Source: an uncultured Collinsella sp. (GTDB lineage: Bacteria > Actinomycetota > Coriobacteriia > Coriobacteriales > Coriobacteriaceae). Taken from it: a DNA stretch of 64,000 nucleotides. Under the pieces are notes generated by a model. It ran no database searches. It worked only from the letters and a program-made list of their open reading frames with translations, and was not told the DNA's origin. The translations under genes were made by a program, and so were the position numbers. The DNA lies in contig URPJ01000001.1 of the NCBI GenBank assembly GCA_900549745.1, positions 124,001 through 188,000 of the forward strand. Reading direction: 5' to 3'. Shown here one piece after another: positions 23,627 to 32,129 of this stretch. Positions within the stretch are counted from its first letter, which is position 1, and each line of letters begins with the position of its first letter.

Positions 23627-24886
23627 ATGAAATACACCAAGCTCGAGCGTAACTGGGTTATGTACGATGTGGGCAATTCGGCCCTCGTGTTGCTCAATAC
23701 CTCGGTGGTGCCCATCTACTTTAACGCCATCAATACCGGTGCTTCCTCGGCAGACCTGGTGGTCGCTTGGGGCAACGCTCAGACGATCGCCTCGCTGGTC
23801 ATTGCCATGCTCATGCCCATTCTGGGCGCGCTTGCCGATTACGCCGGCAACAAGATTAAGTTCTTCTTGGGCTTCTTCCTCACGGGCCTGGTTCTTTGCC
23901 TGGCGCAGGCTATCCCAATGTCTGCCATGGCATTTTTGACCGTGTACGTGCTGTGCACCATCGGCCTTAACTCTTCTATGACGTTCTACGACGCCATGCT
24001 GCCCGACATTACCACCGACGAGCGCATGGACGCCGTGTCCAGCTCGGGCTATGCCTGGGGCTACATCGGTTCCACCGTTCCGTTCATCATCTGCCTGGCG
24101 CTCATCATGGGTGGCCCCGCTCTTGGCGTCCCCACCATGCTGGCAACGCGTCTGTCGTTTATCATCACTGGTGCTTGGTGGCTCATCTTTACCCTGCCGC
24201 TCATTCGCACCTATAAGCAAAAGTACGGTCGCGAGCGCGGTCCCGAGGACACCATCGGCCACATCGTGGGCGGTGTGTTCTCCGAGGTCGGACACACCAT
24301 GCGCGAGATCGCCCACAACAAGACCGTGCTGGTCTACATGATCGCGTTCTTCTTCTATATCGATGGCGTCCACACGGTCATTTCCATGGCTACCAGCTAC
24401 GGCTCGGCTTTAGGCATCGACTCGACCCAGCTGGTGCTGGCGCTGCTCGTTACGCAGTTTGTGGCCTTTCCGTCTGCCATCATCTACGGCAAGCTCGCCG
24501 GACGCGTGGGCACGCTCAACATGATCCTGGTGGCCGTCGCCGCCTACATGGGCATTGTGCTGTTCGCCGCATTCTTCCTAAAGACCGCCTTCGAATTTTG
24601 GGTGCTTGCCATTATGGTCGGCCTGTTCCAGGGCGGCGTGCAAGCGCTCAGCCGTAGCTACTTTGGCCGCATTATCCCCAAGGAAAAGTCCAACGAGTAC
24701 TACGGCTTCTTTGACATCTTTGGTCGTTATGCAAGCGTCATGGGCACCTTCCTGGTGTCGGTCGTCACCTCGCTGACCGGCAACCCGTCGCTGGGCGTCC
24801 TTTCCATTGGCGTGCTGCTGATCGTTGGCTTTATGCTGCTGGTTCGCCTGTCCCGCATGACTCAGGCGGCAGAGCAGACCGCATAG
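23627..24886 (+). CDS. UMF1/Atg22-type major facilitator transporter
   Basis: 419 residues, about 12 hydrophobic helices. The N-terminus ERNWVMYDVGNSALVLL matches the UMF1 family opening (ExxxWxxYDxGNSA), and YAWGYIGSTVPFI and SRSYFGRIIPKEKSNEYYGF are family-typical. Bacterial members are uncharacterised; yeast Atg22 exports amino acids from the vacuole, so amino acid export or import is a guess. TACGAT at 23581-23586 is a candidate -10 box. It has its own transcription unit between the Zn-PLC-like gene and the glycosyltransferase. Confidence 0.85.
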   Translation: MKYTKLERNWVMYDVGNSALVLLNTSVVPIYFNAINTGASSADLVVAWGNAQTIASLVIAMLMPILGALADYAGNKIKFFLGFFLTGLVLCLAQAIPMSAMAFLTVYVLCTIGLNSSMTFYDAMLPDITTDERMDAVSSSGYAWGYIGSTVPFIICLALIMGGPALGVPTMLATRLSFIITGAWWLIFTLPLIRTYKQKYGRERGPEDTIGHIVGGVFSEVGHTMREIAHNKTVLVYMIAFFFYIDGVHTVISMATSYGSALGIDSTQLVLALLVTQFVAFPSAIIYGKLAGRVGTLNMILVAVAAYMGIVLFAAFFLKTAFEFWVLAIMVGLFQGGVQALSRSYFGRIIPKEKSNEYYGFFDIFGRYASVMGTFLVSVVTSLTGNPSLGVLSIGVLLIVGFMLLVRLSRMTQAAEQTA

Positions 24887-25001
24887 GAGCGAGCGGCTAT
24901 TGGGCCTGTCCGCGGTACTCTTTTGGGGTTATCCGCAATAAACATTGCGACTTGCGAGCAATGATTTGCCCAAGTGGGTATGATGGAATCAGCTAGGTCG
25001 C

Positions 25002-25036
25002 GGGGCGTCGCCTGTGTTTGGCGGCGCCCCGTTTTT
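25002..25036 (+). terminator. Leader hairpin with T run before the glycosyltransferase gene
   Basis: GGGGCGTCGCC (25002-25012) pairs with GGCGGCGCCCC (25020-25030), followed by GTTTTTG. It lies between a candidate -10 (TATGAT at 24979-24984) and the ribosome site GGGAGGGAAGG, so it could act as an attenuator. Confidence 0.6.
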
Positions 25037-25056
25037 GTGTTGCAGGGAGGGAAGGC

Positions 25057-26244
25057 ATGAACGCCACGGTTGTGATTCCAACATATTGGGCAGACGACGA
25101 GGCCCATGCAAACGCTCCCGGCGTCTATGACCACTCGACGAAGCTCAACGCCACCAATCCCGAGCTCGACCGCTGCCTGGCCTCGCTCGAGCAGGTGCAC
25201 GACATTCCGAGGATTATCCTTTTGGTGGTCTGCCCCATCTCGGTCACGGCTGATGTGTCGAAGCGCGTCCACGAAATCGTCGACGCGCACCCTTCGCTCA
25301 AGGTCACCGTGGTTACCAACACCCAGGCATCGCGTATCGCCGACCGTGTGGCGCAGATTGCTCCCAAGGGCTCGGGCGAGTGCGTGAGTCTGCGCGGATA
25401 CGGCGCCATTCGCAATATGGGGCTTGCCTGCGCTGCGGTGCTCGGCCACGATGCCGTTGTCTTTTTGGATGACGACGAGACCGTTATCGATGCCGACTTT
25501 ATGAAGCGCGCGACCTATGCACTGGGCCAGCAGACGCGTCAAGGCCTGCCGATTTTGGTTAAGAGCGGTTACTTTTACGATCGAGACGGATCGCCGTTGG
25601 CGCCCACGGACAAGGTGGGCATTTGCCATCGTTGGTGGACCAAACGCATCGAGTTTAATCGCTGGATGAAAAAGGCGCTCTCGGGCACCCGTATTTCGCG
25701 TTCAAACTACGTGTGCGGCGGCCTTGTGGCACTTCATGCCCGCGCCTTTACCCGTGTGGCGTTTGACCCGTTTATCACCCGAGGCGAGGACTTGGATTAC
25801 CTCTTTAACATGCGCATGTTTGGCTACGACGTGTGGTTCGATAACGAGTGGACCGTGCGCCATCTGCCTCCGGAGTCCGAAAAGCGCTCACCGCGCTTTA
25901 TGCAGGATGTATACCGTTGGTACTACGAACGGGCCAAGTTGACATTCGCCGCGCATCAAAAGGAGCTCATTCCCGTTACGGCGGCATCGCTCATGCCCTA
26001 CCCGGGCCCGTGGATTTCGCGCGAGCTCGACGACCGCGTGCGCAAGACCGCTATGGTCCGCAGCGTGTTTACCCGCGAGCATGAGGGCTACCTGCGCATC
26101 TGGCGCCATGGTATCGACGAGGCAAAGGTCTATGCGCGCCAAAACGCTGCAAGCTACCTGCGTTTCCAGAGCTTTTGGCCCAAGATCATGGACGGGCTTT
26201 GGCGTGACGCACAACTGATCAGTATCCTGGAGGGGGCCGAATGA
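25057..26244 (+). CDS. GT2-like glycosyltransferase
   Basis: 395 residues. N-terminal ATVVIPTYWAD, DXD motif FLDDDE (Asp138-140), and a catalytic-base region FITRGEDLDYLFNMRMFG near 245-262 give a GT-A, family-2-like fold. WTVRHLPPESEK and a long C-terminal helical region follow. There is no membrane helix. Donor and acceptor are unknown. The stop overlaps the start of the second LytS kinase (ATGA), so it is translationally coupled to a signalling protein, which is unusual. The ATG at 25057 follows GGGAGGGAAGG; an in-frame upstream extension would include the leader terminator. Confidence 0.8.
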   Translation: MNATVVIPTYWADDEAHANAPGVYDHSTKLNATNPELDRCLASLEQVHDIPRIILLVVCPISVTADVSKRVHEIVDAHPSLKVTVVTNTQASRIADRVAQIAPKGSGECVSLRGYGAIRNMGLACAAVLGHDAVVFLDDDETVIDADFMKRATYALGQQTRQGLPILVKSGYFYDRDGSPLAPTDKVGICHRWWTKRIEFNRWMKKALSGTRISRSNYVCGGLVALHARAFTRVAFDPFITRGEDLDYLFNMRMFGYDVWFDNEWTVRHLPPESEKRSPRFMQDVYRWYYERAKLTFAAHQKELIPVTAASLMPYPGPWISRELDDRVRKTAMVRSVFTREHEGYLRIWRHGIDEAKVYARQNAASYLRFQSFWPKIMDGLWRDAQLISILEGAE

Positions 26245-27584
26245 TCGACCGCCGCGCCCAGCGCGATAGTTCAATATCAATCTTTCGCATCATTGCCGTT
26301 GCCTGCGCCATTTGCGTGCTGGTGTACTTTATTTTTGCCTTGGTGACCGGTATCGAGCCGATCGCCACGGTGATTGCCTGCGCGCTGCTGTGCATCTTTC
26401 TGTGCATCTTTATCTTTTTGACGCTCAATCCCGATTCGGTGCGCTCCCAGTACACCGAGGAGACGCTCTCGGTGGCCTCGGCCATGCTCGAGGACATTAA
26501 GGGCGGTCTGACGCAGGAGTCGGCGCGTTTGGTGTGCCGGCGCATTTTGCCCGAGACGCGCGCCATGACGGTGGCCATCACCGACGAGGACAACGTGCTT
26601 GCCTGCGCGGGCGAGTTTGAGGAAAAACTGCTGCCCGATACTCCCATCCACACGCTTGCCACACGCTACGTTATCGAACATGGCATCGTGCAGTCGTTCA
26701 ACCGTATGGTGGATGTCGTGGGCTCGGACGGCTCGCACAACCAAGTCCCCGCCGGCATTATCGCCCCCATCAAGGTGGGCGATCGTACCGTCGGCACGCT
26801 CAAGTTCTACTACAAGACCCCGCGCGCCGTCGACCGTACCCAGTATGCGCTTGCCTCGGGCTTTGCCGAGATCTTGTCCACGCAGCTCGCCATCCACGAG
26901 CTCGAGGTGCAAAAGGAACTCACGGCGCGCGCCGAGGTGCGTGCGCTGCAGGCGCAGATTAACCCGCACTTCCTGTTCAACACGCTGAACACCATTGCAT
27001 CGTTTACGCGCACCGACCCGCTGCGGGCCCGTGAACTGCTTCGTGAGTTCTCATCGTTCTATCGTGCTACGCTCGACAACTCGGGATCGCTTATTCCGGT
27101 CTCGCGCGAGGTCGCACAGACCAAGCGCTACCTTACCTTTGAGAAGGCCCGCTTTGGCGAGGATCGCGTGCTTGCGACGTTCGATGTGTCCGAGGACGTG
27201 GAAGATACGCTGGTGCCGGCGTTCGTGATCCAGCCGATTGTAGAGAACGCCGTGCGTCATGGTATGGGCGATGACGACGCCCTGAGGATCGACGTGACCG
27301 TTCACCAAGACGGCGAGGATGCAATCTTGATTGCCGTGGCCGATAATGGCGTGGGCATGGATGAGGGTACCGCCGCCAGACTGTTTGACGAGCGCTCTGC
27401 CCGTCCCGACGCCAGCTCTCCCCAGGGTGGCGGCGCCGGTGTGGCCATGCACAATATTTCGGAGCGCATCCATCGCTTTTATGGGCCGCACTCCTATACG
27501 CGCGTCGAATCGGCGCCGGGCAAGGGCACCAAAGTGCTCCTTCATCTTGATTTGTCAGAGAGCATCTTTGACATTCAAGAGTAA
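26241..27584 (+). CDS. LytS/YehU-type sensor histidine kinase (pair 2)
   Basis: 447 residues. Two N-terminal membrane helices (about 15-37 and 42-62), a GAF-like middle, phospho-acceptor His243 in NPHFLFNTL, N-box Asn336 in IVENAVRHG, and G-boxes ADNGVGMDEG and GGGAGVAMHN. It is a close paralogue of the kinase at 20333: both share ALASGFA(D/E) and STQLA, and the same PHFLFNT block. It overlaps the glycosyltransferase by 4 bases and is followed by its regulator after 72 bases. The signal is unknown. Confidence 0.92.
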   Translation: MIDRRAQRDSSISIFRIIAVACAICVLVYFIFALVTGIEPIATVIACALLCIFLCIFIFLTLNPDSVRSQYTEETLSVASAMLEDIKGGLTQESARLVCRRILPETRAMTVAITDEDNVLACAGEFEEKLLPDTPIHTLATRYVIEHGIVQSFNRMVDVVGSDGSHNQVPAGIIAPIKVGDRTVGTLKFYYKTPRAVDRTQYALASGFAEILSTQLAIHELEVQKELTARAEVRALQAQINPHFLFNTLNTIASFTRTDPLRARELLREFSSFYRATLDNSGSLIPVSREVAQTKRYLTFEKARFGEDRVLATFDVSEDVEDTLVPAFVIQPIVENAVRHGMGDDDALRIDVTVHQDGEDAILIAVADNGVGMDEGTAARLFDERSARPDASSPQGGGAGVAMHNISERIHRFYGPHSYTRVESAPGKGTKVLLHLDLSESIFDIQE

Positions 27585-27656
27585 AATAAAAGGCTACGGG
27601 CTCAACGTCATGCGACGGATGCCCGGCGTAGTTAGTTGACGAAAGGTTTTATCCCT

Positions 27657-28373
27657 ATGCTGCGTGCGATGATTGTGGATGATGAGGCGCCGGCTCGCTC
27701 GGAGCTTCGCTTCCTGCTCGAGCAAACGGGCAAGATCGGCACGATCACGGAGGCGTCGAGCGTCCGCTCCGCCATCGAGATGCTTATGGAAAGTCGCGTG
27801 GATGTCGTGTTTCTCGATATCTCGATGCCCGGTGCCTCGGGCCTGCAACTTGCCGAGGCGCTGCATAAGCTCAAAAATCCGCCGGCGATCGTGTTTGTGA
27901 CTGCGTATAGTGACCATGCGGTCGAGGCATTCGACGTGGATGCCGTCGATTATCTGATGAAGCCTGTCGAGGAAGCTCGCTTGGATCGCGCGATCGAGAA
28001 GGTCATGCAGCGCGCCAAGCCGGTCACGGACAGCAAGGTGACCATCGAGCGTATCCCGGTGGAAAAGGGCGGCCGCAAGGTGCTCATTCCCGTGGACGAC
28101 ATTCGCTTTATCATGGCCAAGGACGATTACTCCTGCATCTATACCGTCGATGATCGCTTTTTGTCGACGACCTCGCTGGCGCAGTTTGAGGCCAAGCTCT
28201 GCGACTTTGGCTTCTTCCGTGTTCACCGCCGCTATATCGTCAACCTGGCGTGCGTCACGGACGTTGAGACGGTGCCCTCGGGCGCCATCCAGCTGGGCAT
28301 TACGGGCGTCGACGAACGCGTGCCGGTTTCGCGCCGCCGCGTCGTGCCGCTCAAGAAGGCCCTGAGTCTCTAG
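27657..28373 (+). CDS. LytTR-family response regulator (pair 2)
   Basis: 238 residues. Receiver with DDE at 8-10, Asp54 in VFLDISMPG, and Lys in YLMKPVEEA; C-terminal LytTR domain with FIMAKDDYSCIYTV and GFFRVHRRYIVNL. Paralogous to the regulator at 21754. The ATG at 27657 is preferred; an in-frame TTG at 27636 lies before the GAAAGG site. It ends the second kinase-regulator unit. Confidence 0.93.
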   Translation: MLRAMIVDDEAPARSELRFLLEQTGKIGTITEASSVRSAIEMLMESRVDVVFLDISMPGASGLQLAEALHKLKNPPAIVFVTAYSDHAVEAFDVDAVDYLMKPVEEARLDRAIEKVMQRAKPVTDSKVTIERIPVEKGGRKVLIPVDDIRFIMAKDDYSCIYTVDDRFLSTTSLAQFEAKLCDFGFFRVHRRYIVNLACVTDVETVPSGAIQLGITGVDERVPVSRRRVVPLKKALSL

Positions 28374-28378
28374 CACAC

Positions 28379-28432
28379 TGGCCCCGCAGCCCTGTAGACC
28401 CATCGTCTGCGGAGCCGTGGGGCCTTTTTTGT
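28379..28432 (+). terminator. Intrinsic terminator after the second LytTR regulator
   Basis: GGCCCCGCAG pairs with CTGCGGAGCCGTGGGGCC (small internal bulge), followed by a run of six T. Confidence 0.8.
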
Positions 28433-28469
28433 ATGTATCTGCCGAATCGTTTTTTTCGGAAGGGATCCC

Positions 28470-28937
28470 ATGAACAGTGCAAGCGCCAAGCGTATCGACA
28501 TCATCTCGGACACCCACGGCTATTTATCGCCTGCGCTCTTGGATGAGCTTGAGGGCGCAGACCTGATCATCCACGCCGGTGACCTCACATCCGAGATGGA
28601 CTACGAGCACCTATGCACCATCGCCCCCGTGCGGGCCGTACTGGGTAACAACGATTACTACCGCGACTACGGCCCCGATGTAGACCGTCTTGCGCTCTTT
28701 ACCTACGAAGGCCTTAAATTCGCCGTAGCCCACTACCGCGAAGACCTTCCGGTGGGATCCGTAGACGTAGCCATCAACGGCCACACCCACGTAACCAAAG
28801 AAGCCCAAGTGGGCCGTTGCTTAGTCCTCAACCCGGGCAGCGCCAGCTACCCCAGAGGCACCCGAGGCCCCACCATGGCCAGAATGCTCGTCAAAGACGG
28901 CAAGATCCTAAGCACCAAGTTTATTGACCTAGACTAA
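28470..28937 (+). CDS. YfcE/MJ0936-type metallophosphoesterase
   Basis: 155 residues. Motifs in order: DIISDTHGY (Asp, His), IHAGDLT, LGNND, then AHYRED and INGHTHV with metal-binding His, and LNPGSASYPRG. This is the small YfcE-type phosphodiesterase fold with two metals; natural substrates are usually unknown. GGAAGGGA precedes the ATG. One point differs: in many relatives the motif before GHTH contains GH as well, here AHYRED. Single gene with its own terminator. Confidence 0.92.
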   Translation: MNSASAKRIDIISDTHGYLSPALLDELEGADLIIHAGDLTSEMDYEHLCTIAPVRAVLGNNDYYRDYGPDVDRLALFTYEGLKFAVAHYREDLPVGSVDVAINGHTHVTKEAQVGRCLVLNPGSASYPRGTRGPTMARMLVKDGKILSTKFIDLD

Positions 28938-28946
28938 CCGCAACAA

Positions 28947-28978
28947 AAACGGGGGATGCAGATGCGTCCCCCGTTTCC
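28947..28978 (+). terminator. Intrinsic terminator of the phosphoesterase gene
   Basis: AAACGGGGGA pairs with TCCCCCGTTT. Confidence 0.75.
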
Positions 28979-29094
28979 ATTTGAGCCAAAGGCGGAAGTT
29001 CAACAAGATCCATCAGACCAACCCCGCCGAGGAGCATGCGGGCTAGCCGCGCAGCGGCGCACGCCCGCAAAACTGATTGAACAATGTGACGGCA

Positions 29095-29237
29095 GGGAGG
29101 GTCTCCGGGGCTGAGGGCGGGGGTTAAGTTTGTCGCGAGTTCCGCACGCAAAGGAAAGCACTTAATGTGCTTTCCGTCTTGCGCAGGACTGTAGAGCAGC
29201 AAACTTAACCCCCGCCCTCAGCCCCGGAGACCCTCCC
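29095..29237. repeat. 37-bp perfect inverted repeat with 69-base loop
   Basis: The arms at 29095-29131 and 29201-29237 are exactly complementary over 37 bases. The loop contains a second perfect hairpin GGAAAGCAC/GTGCTTTCC near 29153-29174. The element sits between the phosphoesterase terminator and tRNA-Asp, with no gene inside. Confidence 0.85.
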
Positions 29238-29346
29238 GGAGGGACCCAAAAAATTTTTTCAAAAAAGTTGTTGCGCGCCAGACAGACTTCTGTGTATACT
29301 AATCCCCGCAGCGCACGCGAGCGGAAACAAACGCGAACGTCTGCCT

Positions 29347-29424
<78 letters not shown>

Positions 29425-29432
29425 ACGCAATT

Positions 29433-29463
29433 AAAGCCACGTCTTCGGACGTGGCTTTTTGCG
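29433..29463 (+). terminator. Intrinsic terminator of tRNA-Asp
   Basis: AAAGCCACGTC TTCG GACGTGGCTTT with further T residues. Confidence 0.85.
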
Positions 29464-29594
29464 TTTGATGCACTTTGTTTCGATAGAACGATCGCCCCGG
29501 TGCATCTTCGCCCAGAATCCCCGCGCCTTCGGGAACGCAAGTAAAATCTAATAAGTATATCTGTCTGAACAACAGCTTTGTTGCGCAACACCTG

Positions 29595-29783
29595 TTCTAC
29601 GAGACAGGGGGTTAGGTTATACTAAATTGCACTGTGCGCCGCACCTGATGCATTTCGCTCCAAGCGCGGCACTCAGTGGATATCCGATTTACCATTTGGA
29701 TGTCCTGGCGGTCATTTAGCGTCTCGACACAAGCTCGGCCCCGGAGCTCGTTCGAGCTGTTCGTATTCCTTGAAAGGGGAAAA
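29595..29783 (+). promoter_or_regulatory. Promoter and leader of the Rrf2 regulator gene
   Basis: TTCTAC (29595-29600) and TATACT (29618-29623) are spaced by 17 bases, a good sigma-70 layout. About 160 nt of leader follow before the ATG. Rrf2 proteins usually regulate their own promoter; the palindrome TTGCGCAA just upstream could be relevant. Confidence 0.55.
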
Positions 29784-30269
29784 ATGGACATATCGAGGAA
29801 GACTGATTACGCCCTTCGTATGCTGGCGATGCTTGCTGAGGATCCGGAGCGTTTGCTTTCTGTTCGCACCGCTGCCGAAGAGGTCAATGTCCCGTATTCG
29901 TTTGCCCGCTCGATTCAGCACGGTTTGGTCCAGGCCGGTATTGTGGAGAGCCTGCGCGGCGTCCACGGTGGCATGCGTCTCAAGGTCAGTCCGGACGACG
30001 TCACTATCCGCCAGGTCGTCGAGGCCGTTCAGGGCCCCATGGTCATGAACGATTGCACCGCGCCCGATGGCGACTGTGCACGCATGGGTACGTGCTGCTA
30101 TCATCCCCTGTGGGCCGGAGCTCAAGCGCTGATGCGCGACTACCTCGATTCCGTTTCACTGGGCGATATCGTCGCTCACCGCCAGTTCCCGGCCGTCGAT
30201 TCCAAGTTCGCCGACCGCGATGCGTTTCCCGAGTACGCCACCTGTACGTGCGCTTGCCGGGAGGAATAG
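29784..30269 (+). CDS. Rrf2-family transcriptional regulator
   Basis: 161 residues. MDISRKTDYALRMLAMLAE starts a winged helix typical of Rrf2; the recognition region is VRTAAEEVNVPYSFARSIQ. The candidate Fe-S or redox cysteines are in NDCTAPDGDCARMGTCC (spacings 6 and 5), with another three in the tail CTCAC. Such proteins sense iron-sulfur status, nitric oxide or oxidants. The ATG at 29784 is chosen for the AAAGGGGA site just upstream. The next gene is a MutY-like glycosylase after 21 bases, then rubrerythrin, so an oxidative-stress role is likely. Confidence 0.9.
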   Translation: MDISRKTDYALRMLAMLAEDPERLLSVRTAAEEVNVPYSFARSIQHGLVQAGIVESLRGVHGGMRLKVSPDDVTIRQVVEAVQGPMVMNDCTAPDGDCARMGTCCYHPLWAGAQALMRDYLDSVSLGDIVAHRQFPAVDSKFADRDAFPEYATCTCACREE

Positions 30270-30290
30270 CGCCGCATAAGGAGCATAGCC

Positions 30291-31196
30291 ATGATTCAGG
30301 ACCCCTTTCGTTCGATGATTCGTTCGGAAGGGGTCCTGCGTTATCGCGACCTTCCGTGGCGCCGCACGCGCGACCCGTACATTATTTGGCTTTCCGAGGT
30401 TATGCTGCAGCAAACGCAGGTGCCGCGTGTGGAGACGCGTATGCCCGCGTGGCTCGACCGCTTTCCGACCGTACGGGCGCTTGCTCAGGCCGCTCCTTCC
30501 GACGTTTTGGATGCCTGGCAGGGGATGGGCTACAACCGGCGTGCCCTGGCGCTTCACAGAGCCGCTCAGTGCGTTATGGAAGACTGGGGTGGGGAGTTTC
30601 CACGTGAGACTCGCGACTTGGTCGCCCTGCCTGGTATTGGCCCGGCGACGGCGCAGGGCATCCGGTCGTTTGCGTTCGATCTACCGGGTGTGTATCTGGA
30701 GACCAACGTGCGCACAGTCTTTCTGCATCATTTCTTTCCCGACGTGCCGGCCGTTCCCGATCGCGAGCTGGTGCCGCTGATTCAGGCCGCCTGTCCGGCG
30801 GCTCCCGGCGCGACGGCGGATGAGATCGCTCCCTTTGCCGTGCCGCTCGATGATGCCGACACGCCGCGCGCATGGTATTACGCGCTGCTGGATTATGGTG
30901 CGTATCTTAAGAAGACGCTGCCCAATCCGTCCAGGCGCTCGGCGAGCTATAGCCGTCAGTCCAAGTTTGAGGGCTCGCGCCGTCAAAAGCGCGCCCATAT
31001 TGTGCGCATGCTGCTGGCTGCGCGCGATGGGCGGCCGGCGGGCATCACACTCGCCGAGGCCGTGGCGGGTGTCAACGAAATGGAGGCGGCGGCAGGCCGC
31101 GAGCCGGTCGATCACGGTCTTGTCGCAGGCATTTTGGCCGACTTGGAGCGTGAGGGCTTTTGCCGCTCCGAGGGTGACCGCTGGCTAAGCGTGTAG
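30291..31196 (+). CDS. MutY-like A/G-specific adenine glycosylase, short variant without Fe-S cysteines
   Basis: 301 residues. HhH-GPD fold: Glu36 in SEVMLQQTQV matches the catalytic Glu of MutY, and the helix-hairpin-helix is LPGIGPATAQ near 113-122. At the position of catalytic Asp138 the protein has YLETNVR (Glu137). The four-cysteine cluster motif of MutY is absent, and the C-terminus is a short winged-helix-like region rather than a NUDIX-like 8-oxoG reader. It may still remove adenine opposite 8-oxoG, or have another specificity. It is co-directional with Rrf2 (21 bases) and followed by rubrerythrin. Confidence 0.82.
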   Translation: MIQDPFRSMIRSEGVLRYRDLPWRRTRDPYIIWLSEVMLQQTQVPRVETRMPAWLDRFPTVRALAQAAPSDVLDAWQGMGYNRRALALHRAAQCVMEDWGGEFPRETRDLVALPGIGPATAQGIRSFAFDLPGVYLETNVRTVFLHHFFPDVPAVPDRELVPLIQAACPAAPGATADEIAPFAVPLDDADTPRAWYYALLDYGAYLKKTLPNPSRRSASYSRQSKFEGSRRQKRAHIVRMLLAARDGRPAGITLAEAVAGVNEMEAAAGREPVDHGLVAGILADLEREGFCRSEGDRWLSV

Positions 31197-31310
31197 CCAA
31201 CCCGAATCTGAAGAAGAGGATTGTAAGGTTTAAATTCTCGGCTTGAGGGCATCCTAAAGACAAGGCCGCTCGAAGCCTACGGGCGGCATATGTTGAAGGG
31301 AAGTACACCT

Positions 31311-31850
31311 ATGGATTTTGAGAACTCCCAAACCAAGAAGAACCTCGAGACCGCTTTTGCCGGTGAGTCCCAGGCGCACACCAAGTATCGCTACTACGCA
31401 TCTAAGGCCAAGAAGGATGGCTACGTTCAGATCTCGAATATCTTTGCCGAGACCGCAGGCAACGAGTCCGAGCACGCCAAACTGTGGTTTAAGTATCTGC
31501 ATGACGGCGCCGTTCCCGACACCCTGGACAACTTGCGTGATGCCGCTGCGGGCGAGAACTACGAGTGGACCACGATGTACGACGAGTTCGCCAAGACCGC
31601 CGAGGAGGAGGGCTTTACCGAGATCGCCGAGAAGTTCCGTGGCGTCGGTGCTGTCGAGAAGGCTCACGAGGAGCGCTACAACAAGCTTGTCGAGCGCATT
31701 GAGTCGGGCGAGGTGTTTGAGCGCGAGGGCGTGAAGGTGTGGAAGTGCCTGAACTGCGGGCACCTGCATGTTGGTGCCGAGGCGCCTGAGGTGTGCCCGG
31801 TGTGTAACCACCCGAAGGCGTACTTTGAGGAGCAGGTGGTGAACTACTAG
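31311..31850 (+). CDS. rbr: Rubrerythrin
   Basis: 179 residues. An N-terminal four-helix di-iron domain with [28 protein letters not shown] and EKAHEERY gives the Glu/His ligands. A C-terminal rubredoxin-like domain with CLNCG and CPVC holds one iron. It reduces hydrogen peroxide using electrons from rubredoxin or ferredoxin routes. GAAGGGA lies about 11 bases before the ATG at 31311; the ATG at 31290 is upstream of this site. The neighbouring Rrf2 regulator may control it. Confidence 0.95.
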   Translation: MDFENSQTKKNLETAFAGESQAHTKYRYYASKAKKDGYVQISNIFAETAGNESEHAKLWFKYLHDGAVPDTLDNLRDAAAGENYEWTTMYDEFAKTAEEEGFTEIAEKFRGVGAVEKAHEERYNKLVERIESGEVFEREGVKVWKCLNCGHLHVGAEAPEVCPVCNHPKAYFEEQVVNY

Positions 31851-31871
31851 CGCTTGGCGCTGGCGTGAGCT

Positions 31872-31957
31872 GGGCCGGGAGGGCCGGACTACCTTCCCTC
31901 CTCGCTCACGGCTTCGCAGGGTCGCGTTGAGGGAAGGTAGTCCGGCCCTCCCGGCCC
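31872..31957. repeat. 29-bp perfect inverted repeat with conserved loop (family D, copy 1)
   Basis: Arms 31872-31900 and 31929-31957 are perfectly complementary. The loop CTCGCTCACGGCTTCGCAGG GTCGCG recurs in the hairpin at 32784-32861 although most of the arm sequence differs. Confidence 0.85.
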
Positions 31958-32007
31958 GCTTTGGTTCGTTGCGTGCTCGCTACAGAAAAGCTGATAACTA
32001 AGTTTGT

Positions 32008-32036
32008 GTGCCGCCCCTATCGGGGCGGCACGTTTT
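32008..32036 (+). terminator. Intrinsic terminator (family D tail, copy 1)
   Basis: GTGCCGCCCC pairs with GGGGCGGCAC, followed by GTTTTT. It and the preceding AGAAAAGCTGATAA are repeated at 32893-32943. Confidence 0.85.
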
Positions 32037-32129
32037 TGTATGGGGACTGGTTGGGACGGCACCGTTCATGGGTGGGGTACACTGGGTGGCGACTTTTAGT
32101 TTATCTACTACCTGATGGGGTGTTTTTGT

